The position numbers and the translations under genes were made by a program. A DNA stretch of 16,394 bases, taken from the NCBI GenBank assembly GCA_937958685.1, contig CALGNF010000004.1, positions 1-16,394 of the forward strand, in the 5' to 3' direction. This document shows, one piece after another, positions 1 to 7,617 of the stretch. The notes below the pieces were generated by a model. The model saw nothing but the letters and a program-made list of their open reading frames with translations. It had not been told where the DNA came from and did not search any database. Source of the stretch: an uncultured Caryophanales bacterium. Lineage in GTDB: Bacteria > Bacillota_I > Bacilli_A > Izemoplasmatales > Hujiaoplasmataceae. How positions within the stretch are numbered: the first letter of the stretch is position 1; each line of letters opens with the position of its first letter.

Positions 1-168
1 AAGATGGGAAACCCGCCCCTTGTCCTTGTAGGTGACAAACTTGTCGCTGAGTTCATCATAAAAGAAGATTCCACAGGAATCATAGCCTCGGTATTCGAGC
101 TTGGCTAGGCCGGACAAAATGATGTCAGAGGCCTTGTTTTTGCCGATATATCCCACTATCCCGCACAT
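1..168 (-). CDS. glmS: Glutamine--fructose-6-phosphate aminotransferase, N-terminal fragment
   Basis: The gene starts at the ATG at 168-166 and runs off the left edge, leaving 56 codons. The translation begins MCGIVGYIGKNKA and continues to LEYRGYDSCGI. Cys2 is the N-terminal nucleophile, exposed after Met removal, of the class II glutamine amidotransferase domain, and the YRGYDS motif is diagnostic of GlmS. The enzyme makes glucosamine-6-phosphate from fructose-6-phosphate and glutamine, the entry step to cell-wall amino sugars. The usual residue after YDS is Ala; Cys here is a modest variant. The ribosome binding site is weak (a GCGGGG stretch). A strong promoter lies only about 30 nt upstream, so the leader is too short for a glmS ribozyme. 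The sugar isomerase half is outside the window. Confidence 0.93.
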   Translation of the reverse strand, partial: MCGIVGYIGKNKASDIILSGLAKLEYRGYDSCGIFFYDELSDKFVTYKDKGRVSHL

Positions 169-201
169 TGAGAACGCCCCGCTTCATCGAGAATATATAC
201 G

Positions 202-230
202 ATTATACCATTATCACAAAGCGATTTCAA
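202..230 (-). promoter_or_regulatory. Promoter of glmS
   Basis: On the minus strand there is a TTGAAA -35 (230-225), a 17-nt spacer and a perfect TATAAT -10 (207-202), with TGG directly before it as an extended -10. Transcription would begin near 195, about 27 nt before the glmS ATG. It lies in the gap after the ABC permease, so glmS has its own promoter. Confidence 0.85.
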
Positions 231-246
231 ACCCTTTTACGATAAA

Positions 247-293
247 GAAGCGAAAACCCTCCAGGGTGCGACAGCGTCGGAATTTGCCGCTTC
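247..293 (-). terminator. Possible weak terminator after the ABC permease gene
   Basis: On the minus strand GAAGCG (293-288) can pair with CGCTTC (252-247), followed by TTTAT. The enclosed sequence has two further small stems (CGAC/GTCG and ACCC/GGGT). The outer stem overlaps the permease stop codon. The T-run is poor, so termination here is uncertain. Confidence 0.3.
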
Positions 294-1023
294 AGAAATC
301 TTTCCCCAGAGAGAGCAACAGCAAAATTACAGCTATGATTGAAGCACTAACAATATACCCATAGTCTTCACGGAAATACAAATAATCGCCGTGATGCTCG
401 ATCAAGTTGGGAATGATCGTGTTCAGGACGCGCAAGGCTTGGTTGTCTGCAATCGCGCTTCTAGTATCGTGCTGAGACAAGTACCAATACAACACCGTCG
501 GCAACATGAACGTCAGGTTATTGTCCACAAACACGAGCAAGACCCCTTGGAAAAGCGAAAAGAAACCCATCATGAGCGCCAACCTGAGAAATATGCTACC
601 GATCTTAATGAACGAGAACGCGTACGGCGACAGCGTCCGCGACAACAGATAGAAACTGAAGAACTGGCCGAATACAAAGGCAACTTCGCAGAAAAAGACC
701 GCCATGATCCTGGAGGCGATGGCGGCTAATTTGGAGCGCCTGGAATCGACAAGATAGACGAGATAGCCTGAACCCGACCGCGAGAAACCTTGCTGGGCAA
801 TACCGAGCGCCATGACGAGCAGAAAAAACTCGAGCAAAAAAACAATATCGGAAAGATAGACCGCCGCCGTTAGTTCACGATCACTATCGAGGATTCCGTG
901 ATCAAGTCCAAGGTCGCCGTAATAGATGTAAAAGCCGGCCAAGATCAACGAGGACAAGATCATGATCGCCACCGTCCTGCGATTGAGCAGATATTCGACA
1001 TGCAGGCTAAACATCGCCCGCAT
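292..1023 (-). CDS. ABC-2-like transporter permease (membrane subunit)
   Basis: This 243-residue protein is mostly hydrophobic, with about six predicted membrane segments (roughly residues 18-36, 58-75, 105-130, 137-165, 168-183 and 222-240) and a short hydrophilic N-terminus. It has no ATPase motifs. It directly follows the ABC ATPase gene, overlapping its end by 17 nt, which is the main reason for calling it the partner permease; the layout of a six-helix ABC-2 type subunit agrees. The ATG at 1023 is preferred because GGGGA lies 8 nt upstream; a second ATG at 1014 is possible. Substrate and direction of transport cannot be read from the sequence. It is the last gene of the four-gene unit that starts at 3130. 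Confidence 0.75.
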   Translation of the reverse strand: MRAMFSLHVEYLLNRRTVAIMILSSLILAGFYIYYGDLGLDHGILDSDRELTAAVYLSDIVFLLEFFLLVMALGIAQQGFSRSGSGYLVYLVDSRRSKLAAIASRIMAVFFCEVAFVFGQFFSFYLLSRTLSPYAFSFIKIGSIFLRLALMMGFFSLFQGVLLVFVDNNLTFMLPTVLYWYLSQHDTRSAIADNQALRVLNTIIPNLIEHHGDYLYFREDYGYIVSASIIAVILLLLSLGKDF

Positions 1024-1639
1024 CGGCCATTTCCCCGTTTTCTATGACATAGACTTTTTTGGCGTTTGCCCGGAATTTCTCCGGATAGTGGGTGGAGATG
1101 ATCACAAGTTTTGTGCGGGCATACGTCTTGATCCTTTCAATGAAGCGCTGCTGTGATTCGGCGTCCAATCCTTGGAGCGGCTCATCAAAAATGAGGATGT
1201 CGGGATCGTGCACAATCGCCTGCAACAGGTTGATCTTCTGCTTCATGCCGTTGGAGAGCACGCCAATCTGGCGGTTGACAAACTGCTCGAGTCCGAAGAT
1301 GCCGATTCCTTCCCTTAGGACCTGCCGGACCTTGGCGCCCTCTGTCTCCTTGAGCCGGCCCAAAAGCATGAGAAAATCAAGCATGCTCATGAAAGCCGGC
1401 ATGACATACTGCTCAGGCGCATACCCGATTTTCAAGTTGTCTCTCTCGATCGACCCCTCGTAGCGGCACAAGCCCATGATGCATCTGAGCAAGGTGGTTT
1501 TGCCGGAGCCGTTCTGTCCGACCAGCAGGTTGAGTCTGCCGGCCTCGAAACAGGTGGAGACGTTCTTGACGGCATAACCCGTCCGGTAACGTTTGGAGAC
1601 GTTACGAATAGTGATGGCGATAGCGGGAGATGTCCGCAT
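1007..1639 (-). CDS. ABC transporter ATP-binding protein
   Basis: The nucleotide-binding subunit has all core motifs: Walker A GQNGSGKT (residues 41-48), Q-loop in APEQ, a degenerate signature LSNGMKQK, Walker B ILIFDEP, D-loop GLD and switch histidine STH. The LSxGMKQK form is usual in ATPases that pair with ABC-2 type permeases, which matches the next gene. The start is placed at the second of two adjacent ATGs (1639), because GGAGGT at 1650-1645 is 5 nt upstream; the first ATG (1642) is only 2 nt away. With this start the protein is 210 residues, on the short side for the family. It overlaps the previous gene by 38 nt and the permease by 17 nt, so the products are probably made together. 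The transported substrate is unknown. Confidence 0.93.
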   Translation of the reverse strand: MRTSPAIAITIRNVSKRYRTGYAVKNVSTCFEAGRLNLLVGQNGSGKTTLLRCIMGLCRYEGSIERDNLKIGYAPEQYVMPAFMSMLDFLMLLGRLKETEGAKVRQVLREGIGIFGLEQFVNRQIGVLSNGMKQKINLLQAIVHDPDILIFDEPLQGLDAESQQRFIERIKTYARTKLVIISTHYPEKFRANAKKVYVIENGEMADAGDV

Positions 1640-2498
1640 CATCGACCTCCGCAAAAAAAGGTTTGCGAAAATATTGAAAATCGTCGATCGCATATACTAG
1701 GTCCACGCCAAGATATCGGTAGTGGATCAGAAGGGGAAACCGGGAGAAGGCGATACCGCTTGAGCCATCGATAAGCGGAAAGCGGTACAATCCGCTTTCC
1801 CCAAGCATGATACCGCCGGATGGCGAGGAAGCGGGCGGCATCCGCTCTGCCCCGTCCGGATCTAGAAGGACACCGCCAGCAAGATCGAGTGAGACACCTC
1901 GAAGACAGAGTTCGATCATGGTGATCGTCAGCGATCCCAGGACCCGCGGCTCCAGTCCGATCACGAGCGCCACGAGGCGCTCTCTGCCGTCAAGATGAAC
2001 GGTTTCGCCGTACAACCGGAAAAAATCGATATGCGTCGCCGGCGCCACGGGCGCAAACACCAAGCTCAAATCGCCGATCGCAAGCGACATCTCGACCCCA
2101 TTGCGGTAGTCAAGCTCGAATTTGGCTTCATGAACGTCAAGTCTTCCCGACGTTAGATAAACCTCTTGCCAGTCAAGAAGAAAATGGTAGACCAGATATT
2201 CATTTCCCCGATACATTGTCGTCTCGCCAGGCACAACCGCCGCAACCGTCATGGCGAGCGAGACGTCGTCACCGACGATTCTGGCTCCGACGATATTGGC
2301 TCTCTCCGTCAGAAACGTCTCGCCATGGCTGAGGAAAAGCGTCAATTCCAACGTCTCTTCCGCTGAGGTGACCAAAAAGGCCCGATTCTCCCTGATCGCC
2401 AGGACCTCGACCTCGCTTGGCGGCGCTGTTTCCGTCAACACCAAGATGGCGGAGACACACGCGAAAACCGCCAACACCCCATAGACCGCCTTGCGCAT
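1602..2498 (-). CDS. Exported or membrane-anchored protein of unknown function
   Basis: This is a 298-residue protein of unrecognised family. It starts MRKAVYGVLAVFACVSAILV, a basic end followed by a hydrophobic segment, so it is a signal peptide or N-terminal anchor; Cys14 in VFAC is only a poor lipobox and the hydrophobic run continues past it. The rest has no further clear membrane helix and reads as alternating hydrophobic/polar, beta-rich sequence (for example HIDFFRLYGETVHLDG), suggesting an extracytoplasmic beta domain. The ATG at 2498 is chosen because TGATG couples it to the stop of the secreted-protein gene and AAGGAA lies 8 nt upstream; a longer in-frame extension runs inside that gene and is rejected. 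Its tail overlaps the ABC ATPase gene. A partner role for the ABC transporter (substrate, accessory or protection protein) is inferred from position only. Confidence 0.72.
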   Translation of the reverse strand: MRKAVYGVLAVFACVSAILVLTETAPPSEVEVLAIRENRAFLVTSAEETLELTLFLSHGETFLTERANIVGARIVGDDVSLAMTVAAVVPGETTMYRGNEYLVYHFLLDWQEVYLTSGRLDVHEAKFELDYRNGVEMSLAIGDLSLVFAPVAPATHIDFFRLYGETVHLDGRERLVALVIGLEPRVLGSLTITMIELCLRGVSLDLAGGVLLDPDGAERMPPASSPSGGIMLGESGLYRFPLIDGSSGIAFSRFPLLIHYRYLGVDLVYAIDDFQYFRKPFFAEVDDADISRYRHHYS

Positions 2499-3130
2499 CA
2501 GATTCGTTCCTTGATGATCTCGTAGTATTCGGTGTTGACGGTGAAGGTCTCCCAGCCGCCTTGTTTGGTTTCGATCCAGAAGAGATAATGCTTGGCGACA
2601 CCGTTGCTGATTTCCCCCTTGCCCCTCGTGACGATCGTCACGTAGGTTTTCGGGTCGACGATGATGACAAATTGATACTTCTCCGAGGTGCTGAGCGTGG
2701 TCGAGTAGTTGACACTCGCCTTGATGTCCGCGTCCAGCGATCCGTCGAACTTCTTCTTTCCGCCCTTGAGCTTGCACCCGATCGAGCCTGAAGCGCTGAT
2801 TTGAAATTTGGTCTCTTCTTTCGTGGACAGCTCGATCTCATGCTTGATGGTGCTGAACCCGTTGTTGTAGATCCTGAGTTTAGTCTCCGAGACAAACTCG
2901 ACCGGCTCGTTTTTCATGATGATGACATGCTTCCAGCCGATGAATCGGTTCTTGACGATTTTCGCGTAGTTGGCCTGATAGATCTGATCAGTATATTCCT
3001 TGAGCATCAAGGCCTCGTCATTGTCAAAGACAATTTCCTGATAAGTCAGGTATTCCTCCCCTAGGACCCTCGTGTTCGCCAAGACCAAAAACGCCAACAG
3101 AAACAAGAGGAGCGTTATCAGTTTGCGCAT
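2498..3130 (-). CDS. Secreted protein of unknown function with a Ser/Thr-rich amphipathic strand region
   Basis: The 210-residue product has a classical signal peptide: MRK, a Leu/Phe-rich core and a probable cleavage after VLG (residue 24). Residues about 85-170 alternate hydrophobic and polar residues and are rich in Ser, Thr, Lys and Gly (IELSTKEETKFQISASGSIG, then ASVNYSTTLSTSEKYQF), followed by GKGEISNGVAKHYLFW. The pattern recalls the strand and hairpin region of aerolysin/ETX-MTX2 type pore-forming proteins, but that is a pattern resemblance and no family was identified with certainty. A very strong ribosome binding site (AAAGGAGG, 7 T, ATG) precedes it and sits in a hairpin arm. It is the first gene of a unit with an exported protein and an ABC transporter. 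No catalytic motif is visible. Confidence 0.75.
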   Translation of the reverse strand: MRKLITLLLFLLAFLVLANTRVLGEEYLTYQEIVFDNDEALMLKEYTDQIYQANYAKIVKNRFIGWKHVIIMKNEPVEFVSETKLRIYNNGFSTIKHEIELSTKEETKFQISASGSIGCKLKGGKKKFDGSLDADIKASVNYSTTLSTSEKYQFVIIVDPKTYVTIVTRGKGEISNGVAKHYLFWIETKQGGWETFTVNTEYYEIIKERI

Positions 3131-3172
3131 AAAAAAACCTCCTTTTGACCATATAATACGTCAAAGGAGGTT
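3131..3172 (-). terminator. Hairpin plus T-tract that also holds the next gene's ribosome binding site
   Basis: On the minus strand AACCTCCTTTGAC (3172-3160) pairs with GTCAAAAGGAGGTT (3149-3136, one extra A bulged), around a 10-nt loop, and is followed by a run of 7 T (3137-3131). This has the form of an intrinsic terminator for the patatin gene, whose stop is 15 nt upstream. The 3' arm is also the AAAGGAGG ribosome binding site for the secreted-protein ATG at 3130, so the stem would mask that site. A TATTAT sequence in the loop could act as a -10, although no matching -35 was found. Confidence 0.7.
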
Positions 3173-3186
3173 CGATCCTGGAAATT

Positions 3187-4002
3187 TTACCAGATCGGAG
3201 ACGGTATTTCCGCAATCACGGCCGCGGCATCACGATAACCGAGCTCGAATAGTTTCCTGGACCGTTCCGGATCAAAATTGAGCAAGGCGCCCAGTGACCT
3301 GCGGTGTTTGATCTCCACGAACCTGACACCGGGATAATTGTCCTTACGGATAATGTTGAGCAAGTGCAGATGGATGACAAAGATGAGATCGCATCCGGCT
3401 TCGACCAGCGGTTTGACGGGCACGTTGTCGTAGACACCGCCGTCGTAATACTCGCGATTGGCGAGCGAGACCGCCGGAAAGACGACGGGAATCGAACAGG
3501 AGGCGAGCAACATTTGCTTCAACACTGCATCAGGTTGCCCGGAAACCGGCATGTAGACCGCCTGTGAATCGCGTTTGAGATAATGCTGGTAACTGCTCTT
3601 GAGGAGGCCGAAGAGGCCTTCGTCGAGGTAGCCTCCCTGCGACAGGGTCACATATACTTCCTGAGACCGCAATTTGTCGTAGTCGAGGGCTTCGTCGATC
3701 ATGGAGGCCAGCTGGTCGATTTTGAAAACGCCGTTGTCGACGAATGCCGTGCGCTCCCTGATGATCCGCTTGAACAAACTTTCGCTGTTGCGCAGGGCGT
3801 CTGCGGGAACGTTCAGCCACAAGGAGTAGACTTCGGCGACGGACTTGGTGGCGAGCATCGCCGCATTGACGGAGCCGATCGACGTTCCGGAGTAAGCATC
3901 CACTTGCGCCAGTATGCCATGCTCTTCCAATACTTTGGCGGCGCCAATCTGGAAGGCGCCCCGCGCCCCACCGCCGGCCAGGCACAAACCGATCTTAGGC
4001 AT
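3187..4002 (-). CDS. Patatin-like phospholipase (lipid acyl hydrolase)
   Basis: A 271-residue serine hydrolase of the patatin family, which cleaves acyl chains from phospholipids or other lipids with a Ser-Asp dyad. The oxyanion loop GGGARGAF is at residues 10-17, the nucleophile elbow GTSIGS has Ser41, and the catalytic Asp is Asp187 in the YYDGG motif followed by VYDNVPV. Length suits the small single-domain bacterial group (RssA/YlbK-like). No signal peptide is present, so the enzyme is probably cytosolic and acts at the inner membrane face. Its start overlaps the end of mnmA by 8 nt, with GAGGGGG upstream, so it is read as the last gene of the nadD-nadE-mnmA operon. The biological substrate is not known. 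Confidence 0.93.
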   Translation of the reverse strand: MPKIGLCLAGGGARGAFQIGAAKVLEEHGILAQVDAYSGTSIGSVNAAMLATKSVAEVYSLWLNVPADALRNSESLFKRIIRERTAFVDNGVFKIDQLASMIDEALDYDKLRSQEVYVTLSQGGYLDEGLFGLLKSSYQHYLKRDSQAVYMPVSGQPDAVLKQMLLASCSIPVVFPAVSLANREYYDGGVYDNVPVKPLVEAGCDLIFVIHLHLLNIIRKDNYPGVRFVEIKHRRSLGALLNFDPERSRKLFELGYRDAAAVIAEIPSPIW

Positions 4003-5140
4003 GGAAATCCCCCTCGTGACGACGCTCGTCGTTCATGAAGACCGCAGCGATCGTCCCGCCTCCCAGGCAAACTTCGCCATCATAAACGACACAAGCTTGT
4101 CCCGGCGTCACGGCGCGGGATGTGGAAGGATAACAGACTTGCACCCGCTGATCGGGCAAATAGGTCAAAGTGACCTGCACGTCCCTTTGCCGATAGCGGA
4201 ACTTGGCGGAAAGCGGTGACCTCGCAGCTGGCGCTTCGTTGATCCAGTTGATATCGGTAAGGATGCACCGATTGGAGTAGAGCAGGGGATGATCATAGCC
4301 TTGGGCGAGATAAAGTTCGTTGCGGCTGAGATCCTTGCCCGTGACGAACCACGGATCATTGCCATACTTGCGGCTGCCGCCGATATGCAGACCTCGCCGT
4401 TGGCCGATCGTGTAGTACATCAGACCCTCATGCGTGCCGATGATTGTTTTGTCATGGGCGATGATCGCCCCCGGCTTTGCCGGCAGGTAATTGGCGATGA
4501 AGGCGGAAAAGTGCCGCTCACCGATGAAACAGATCCCGGTCGAATCCTTTTTACCCGCAACCAGCATGCCCGCCGCTTCGGCGATTTTCCGCACCTCAGT
4601 CTTGTTCAGTTCGCCGATGGGAAACAGGGTGCTTTCCAGCTGGCTTTGTGTCAATTGACAGAGAAAGTAACTTTGGTCTTTGTTGCGGTCAACACCGCGG
4701 AGGAGCCAGGTGCCGGTCGCTGTCGCCGTCGTTCTCGCATAATGACCCATCGCAATCTTGTCGGCGCCAAGTGATTTCGCAATCTGAAGGAAAGCGGAAA
4801 ACTTGATATGCTTGTTGCAGAGGATATCGGGATTGGGCGTCCGCCCCTGGCGCAATTCGCTCAAAAAGACGGAAAACACGTTTTGCCAGTATTCATCCAC
4901 GAAATCATGTCGGTGAAGTTTGATGCCCAAGCTCTCGGCGACGCGGACAGCGTCAAGATAATCTTCTTCCTGTGGACAAACATCCCGACCGAGATCGGGA
5001 TTGCCCAAAAGGTCATTGTTGATGGCCGAGTCCCAGTTGCGCATGTACAAAGCCTCGACATCGTATCCTTGCCGCTTCAATAACAAAGCAGCGACGCTGG
5101 AATCGACGCCGCCGCTCAAACCAACGATAATCTTCATCAT
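3995..5140 (-). CDS. mnmA: tRNA-specific 2-thiouridylase
   Basis: MnmA puts sulfur on C2 of U34 in tRNA-Lys, -Glu and -Gln, using ATP to adenylate the base and a persulfide relay. The 381-residue protein has the PP-loop SGGVDS (residues 9-14), the nucleophile Cys108 in DILCNKHIKF and the second catalytic cysteine Cys204 in GICFIGER; the GHYAR and IGQRRGLHIGG motifs are also present. The C-terminal beta-barrel with the PGQACVVYDG motif is complete. Two adjacent ATGs (5140 and 5137) can start it; the true one cannot be settled, as the ribosome binding site is weak (GGTAGGT). It begins 6 nt after the nadE stop and overlaps the patatin gene, so it is an internal gene of that operon. Confidence 0.97.
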   Translation of the reverse strand: MMKIIVGLSGGVDSSVAALLLKRQGYDVEALYMRNWDSAINNDLLGNPDLGRDVCPQEEDYLDAVRVAESLGIKLHRHDFVDEYWQNVFSVFLSELRQGRTPNPDILCNKHIKFSAFLQIAKSLGADKIAMGHYARTTATATGTWLLRGVDRNKDQSYFLCQLTQSQLESTLFPIGELNKTEVRKIAEAAGMLVAGKKDSTGICFIGERHFSAFIANYLPAKPGAIIAHDKTIIGTHEGLMYYTIGQRRGLHIGGSRKYGNDPWFVTGKDLSRNELYLAQGYDHPLLYSNRCILTDINWINEAPAARSPLSAKFRYRQRDVQVTLTYLPDQRVQVCYPSTSRAVTPGQACVVYDGEVCLGGGTIAAVFMNDERRHEGDFHA

Positions 5141-5146
5141 GGATAC

Positions 5147-7003
5147 CTACCGTTTGACATCCGAAGGCATGCGAAAATCGCTCCGGGAAGAGAGAGCGAC
5201 CTCAAGGATCTTCGGAGCGTCGGGGCTTGCCTGGCGTTTATATTGCTGGGAATAGAAGCGCTTGAAGAAATTGTCCGTATAGGCAGTTGCCTGTTCCTCG
5301 TCGAGTCCAAAAACACTCTTGAGCAAATAGATGATCCGCGCTTCGATATCCCCGCAGGCAAGGAAGCGGTAGAGGATGAAGTCGTTGATCTCATATTTGC
5401 CGATTTGGGACTCGGTCGCCTGATCTTTCTTCAGTTCCGGGGAGATCGGTGTGGCAACGATATCTTCGAGGCAAGCGCTGACATCGCCGCTGAAGACATG
5501 TTCGGCGAAACTGCGGATCATGAATCTGACCAGTGTCTTGGGGAGTCCGGCATTGACGTTGTACATGCTCATCTGGTCGCCGTTGTAAGTGGACCAGCCA
5601 AGGGCGATTTCCGATAGATCTCCGGTACCGAGGACGATCCCCTCAACCTGGTTCGCCAGATTCATGAGCGCCATCGTCCGGGCGCGGGCCTGCGCGTTCT
5701 CATAGGTGGTGTCTTCGGTGACGCCATCATGGCCGATGAGGTTCAGATGATCGATCACGTGCTCCTTGAGGTTGATGGCCTTTTTGGTCACCCCGAGGGC
5801 ATCGATCAGTTTGGTGGCGTTGTTGCTGGTTCTTTCGCTGGTGGCGAGCGCCGGCATCGTCACAGCGATGATGCCCTTGCGGTCGAGCTGCAGCGTATCG
5901 AAGGCCTTGCAGGCGACAAGGAGCGCCAAGGCCGAGTCCAGGCCGCCGGAAACGCCGATCAGGAGCTTTCGATATTCGAGGTGGCGCATCCGTTTGGCCA
6001 AACCGTAGATCTGGATGGATGCAATCTTCTCGAATTTCCGCTTGGGGTCCGTCTTGGGTACAAACGGCAGGGAATCGAGCGGCTCGGTGAAACTGAATCC
6101 GGAAGTCTCCGTGATGGTCACGGGCACATTCTGATAGACGAACCGGTATTTCAGGATTGAATCCCGGAAGGAGGAATTGTTGCGGCGCTCGTGCTGGATC
6201 CGGGGAATGTCGATGTCCGCATAGAGAATATTGGTCTCGAGGGAGAAAATCTCGGCCTCGCGGAGGATGATCCCGTTTTGGGCAACGATGTTGTGCCCGG
6301 AAAAGACGGTGTCGCTGGAGGATTCGGATGCTCCGGCGGAGCAATAGAGATAAATGCCGGAATTCTTCCGCGAGTGCTCGGCAACAGCGTTGCGGCGGAT
6401 TTCCTCTTTCCCCAGCGTTTCGTTGGAAGCACTGATGTTGATGATGATGTTGGCGCCGTTGACGCTCATCAGATTGCCCGGGGTGATCGTCGCCCACATG
6501 TCCTCACAGACCTCAACGCCGAAACGAATGTCGCCGGCGGTGAAAATCAGGTTGCCAAAGGGGATTTCCTGATCGAAGGCGTGAATCGTCTTAATCTTTT
6601 CGATGACGTCCAAACCACTTTTGAACCAACGCTTTTCATAGTACTCCCTGGTGCTGGGCAAGTATGACTTGGGAACGACGCCGAGGATCCTGTCCTGTTG
6701 GATCACCATGGCGGCGTTTAAGGCCATTTCTTCGACAATGAGCGGCAAACCGCAGACAACGATACCCGAAAACGAGTTGTGTTTGAGAAAAAAGCGGACG
6801 GCGGCGTCGACGTCGTCATAAAGTGTTTTCAGGAAAAAGAGGTCATTGCAGGTGTACCCTGTGATACCCAATTCGGGAAACACGGCGATGGCGCTGGGAT
6901 TGTCCTTGAGCGCGGCCAACATTTCCCTGACATTGAATTCCGGATTGCCGACTTCGAGTTTGGGCGAAATCAGGCTCACTTTCAAAAACCCGTTGTTGTA
7001 CAT
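5147..7003 (-). CDS. nadE: Glutamine-dependent NAD+ synthetase
   Basis: The last enzyme of NAD synthesis, converting deamido-NAD to NAD with ATP and with ammonia released from glutamine. The 618-residue protein is the two-domain form. The N-terminal nitrilase-type glutaminase has its triad Glu44 (FPELGITGY), Lys112 (VVPKSYLP) and Cys166 (VEVCEDMW). The C-terminal synthetase domain starts near residue 325 and has the ATP pyrophosphatase loop SGGLDS at 352-357, followed by GTGDLSEIALGWSTYNGD. Because it has its own glutaminase it does not depend on free ammonia. GAGGGTAAGCCA precedes the ATG, which lies 4 nt after the nadD stop, so the two successive enzymes are probably made from one transcript. 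Confidence 0.97.
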   Translation of the reverse strand: MYNNGFLKVSLISPKLEVGNPEFNVREMLAALKDNPSAIAVFPELGITGYTCNDLFFLKTLYDDVDAAVRFFLKHNSFSGIVVCGLPLIVEEMALNAAMVIQQDRILGVVPKSYLPSTREYYEKRWFKSGLDVIEKIKTIHAFDQEIPFGNLIFTAGDIRFGVEVCEDMWATITPGNLMSVNGANIIINISASNETLGKEEIRRNAVAEHSRKNSGIYLYCSAGASESSSDTVFSGHNIVAQNGIILREAEIFSLETNILYADIDIPRIQHERRNNSSFRDSILKYRFVYQNVPVTITETSGFSFTEPLDSLPFVPKTDPKRKFEKIASIQIYGLAKRMRHLEYRKLLIGVSGGLDSALALLVACKAFDTLQLDRKGIIAVTMPALATSERTSNNATKLIDALGVTKKAINLKEHVIDHLNLIGHDGVTEDTTYENAQARARTMALMNLANQVEGIVLGTGDLSEIALGWSTYNGDQMSMYNVNAGLPKTLVRFMIRSFAEHVFSGDVSACLEDIVATPISPELKKDQATESQIGKYEINDFILYRFLACGDIEARIIYLLKSVFGLDEEQATAYTDNFFKRFYSQQYKRQASPDAPKILEVALSSRSDFRMPSDVKR

Positions 7004-7007
7004 TGGC

Positions 7008-7583
7008 TTACCCTCGGTATAGTTGATGGATGGCTATGTAATCGCCAACCGCCTGGGGGACATAGGCGGGATTGAGTGATTCGCGAAAGGCGGTGGAGGA
7101 TATCTCCGCGTCGAAAGCGGGAAGGATCAGGAAATTGTCGCGGTGTTGCAAAAGAAAGGGGTCGCGTTCAATGACTTGGTGCAAATCGGTTTTGTTGCGG
7201 TTGACAACAATGAAACGAAAATCGTTCAGCAGGCTGCCGGCATTGATCCATTTATGCAGTTTTGGAAGGTTGTCGGCTCCGATCAGAAACACAATCTCCT
7301 CTTCAGGATATTTCTCTTGAAACCGTAAGAGACTCTTGTAGGTGCCAAGATAATCGGGATCTTCAAACTCCATCGTCGACACCTCGGCGCCTGGCAGGCC
7401 GGCGATCATGAGCTTCAGCATCTGATAGCGGTGATGGTTGCTCGCCAGCGAACGTTTCGTGTATAAGGAACTGACCGGCAGAAAGATGAACCGTTTGCAG
7501 TCGGTATGGGTTCTCACATGGCGATAGATTTCAAGATGTGCCTGTGTCGGCGGGTTGAACGCGCCTCCGAAAACAACGATCAT
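7008..7583 (-). CDS. nadD: Nicotinate-nucleotide adenylyltransferase
   Basis: NadD joins AMP from ATP to nicotinate mononucleotide to give deamido-NAD, the substrate of the NadE encoded next. The 191-residue protein opens with the nucleotidyltransferase motif GGAFNPPTQAHLEI, where the usual GxH is represented by the AHL histidine, and ends with the ISSTAFRES motif that binds ATP phosphate. FLIGADNL matches the substrate loop of the family. In Bacillus, nadD is followed by yqeK; here it is followed by nadE, a logical but different arrangement. The ATG at 7583 follows GGGAGGATGGCTTC, a good ribosome binding site. It is the first gene of the nadD-nadE-mnmA-patatin unit and has its own promoter 35-40 nt upstream. 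Confidence 0.94.
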   Translation of the reverse strand: MIVVFGGAFNPPTQAHLEIYRHVRTHTDCKRFIFLPVSSLYTKRSLASNHHRYQMLKLMIAGLPGAEVSTMEFEDPDYLGTYKSLLRFQEKYPEEEIVFLIGADNLPKLHKWINAGSLLNDFRFIVVNRNKTDLHQVIERDPFLLQHRDNFLILPAFDAEISSTAFRESLNPAYVPQAVGDYIAIHQLYRG

Positions 7584-7617
7584 GAAGCCATCCTCCCTTA
7601 CACTTCCCTCTACCTAT

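Noticed and set aside
1602..2498. Lipoprotein call for the anchored protein, from VFAC at residues 11-14
   Set aside because: Phe at -2 is unusual and the hydrophobic run continues for several residues after the Cys, which suits an anchor or normal signal peptide better.
2499..2777. N-terminal extension of the anchored exported protein
   Set aside because: The extension lies wholly inside the secreted-protein gene. A signal-like MRK start with AAGGAA and a TGATG junction at 2498 is a better start.
5727..6497. 256-codon minus-strand frame inside nadE
   Set aside because: It is another frame of the confident nadE gene, rich in Arg, His and Gln as expected of frame-shifted translation.
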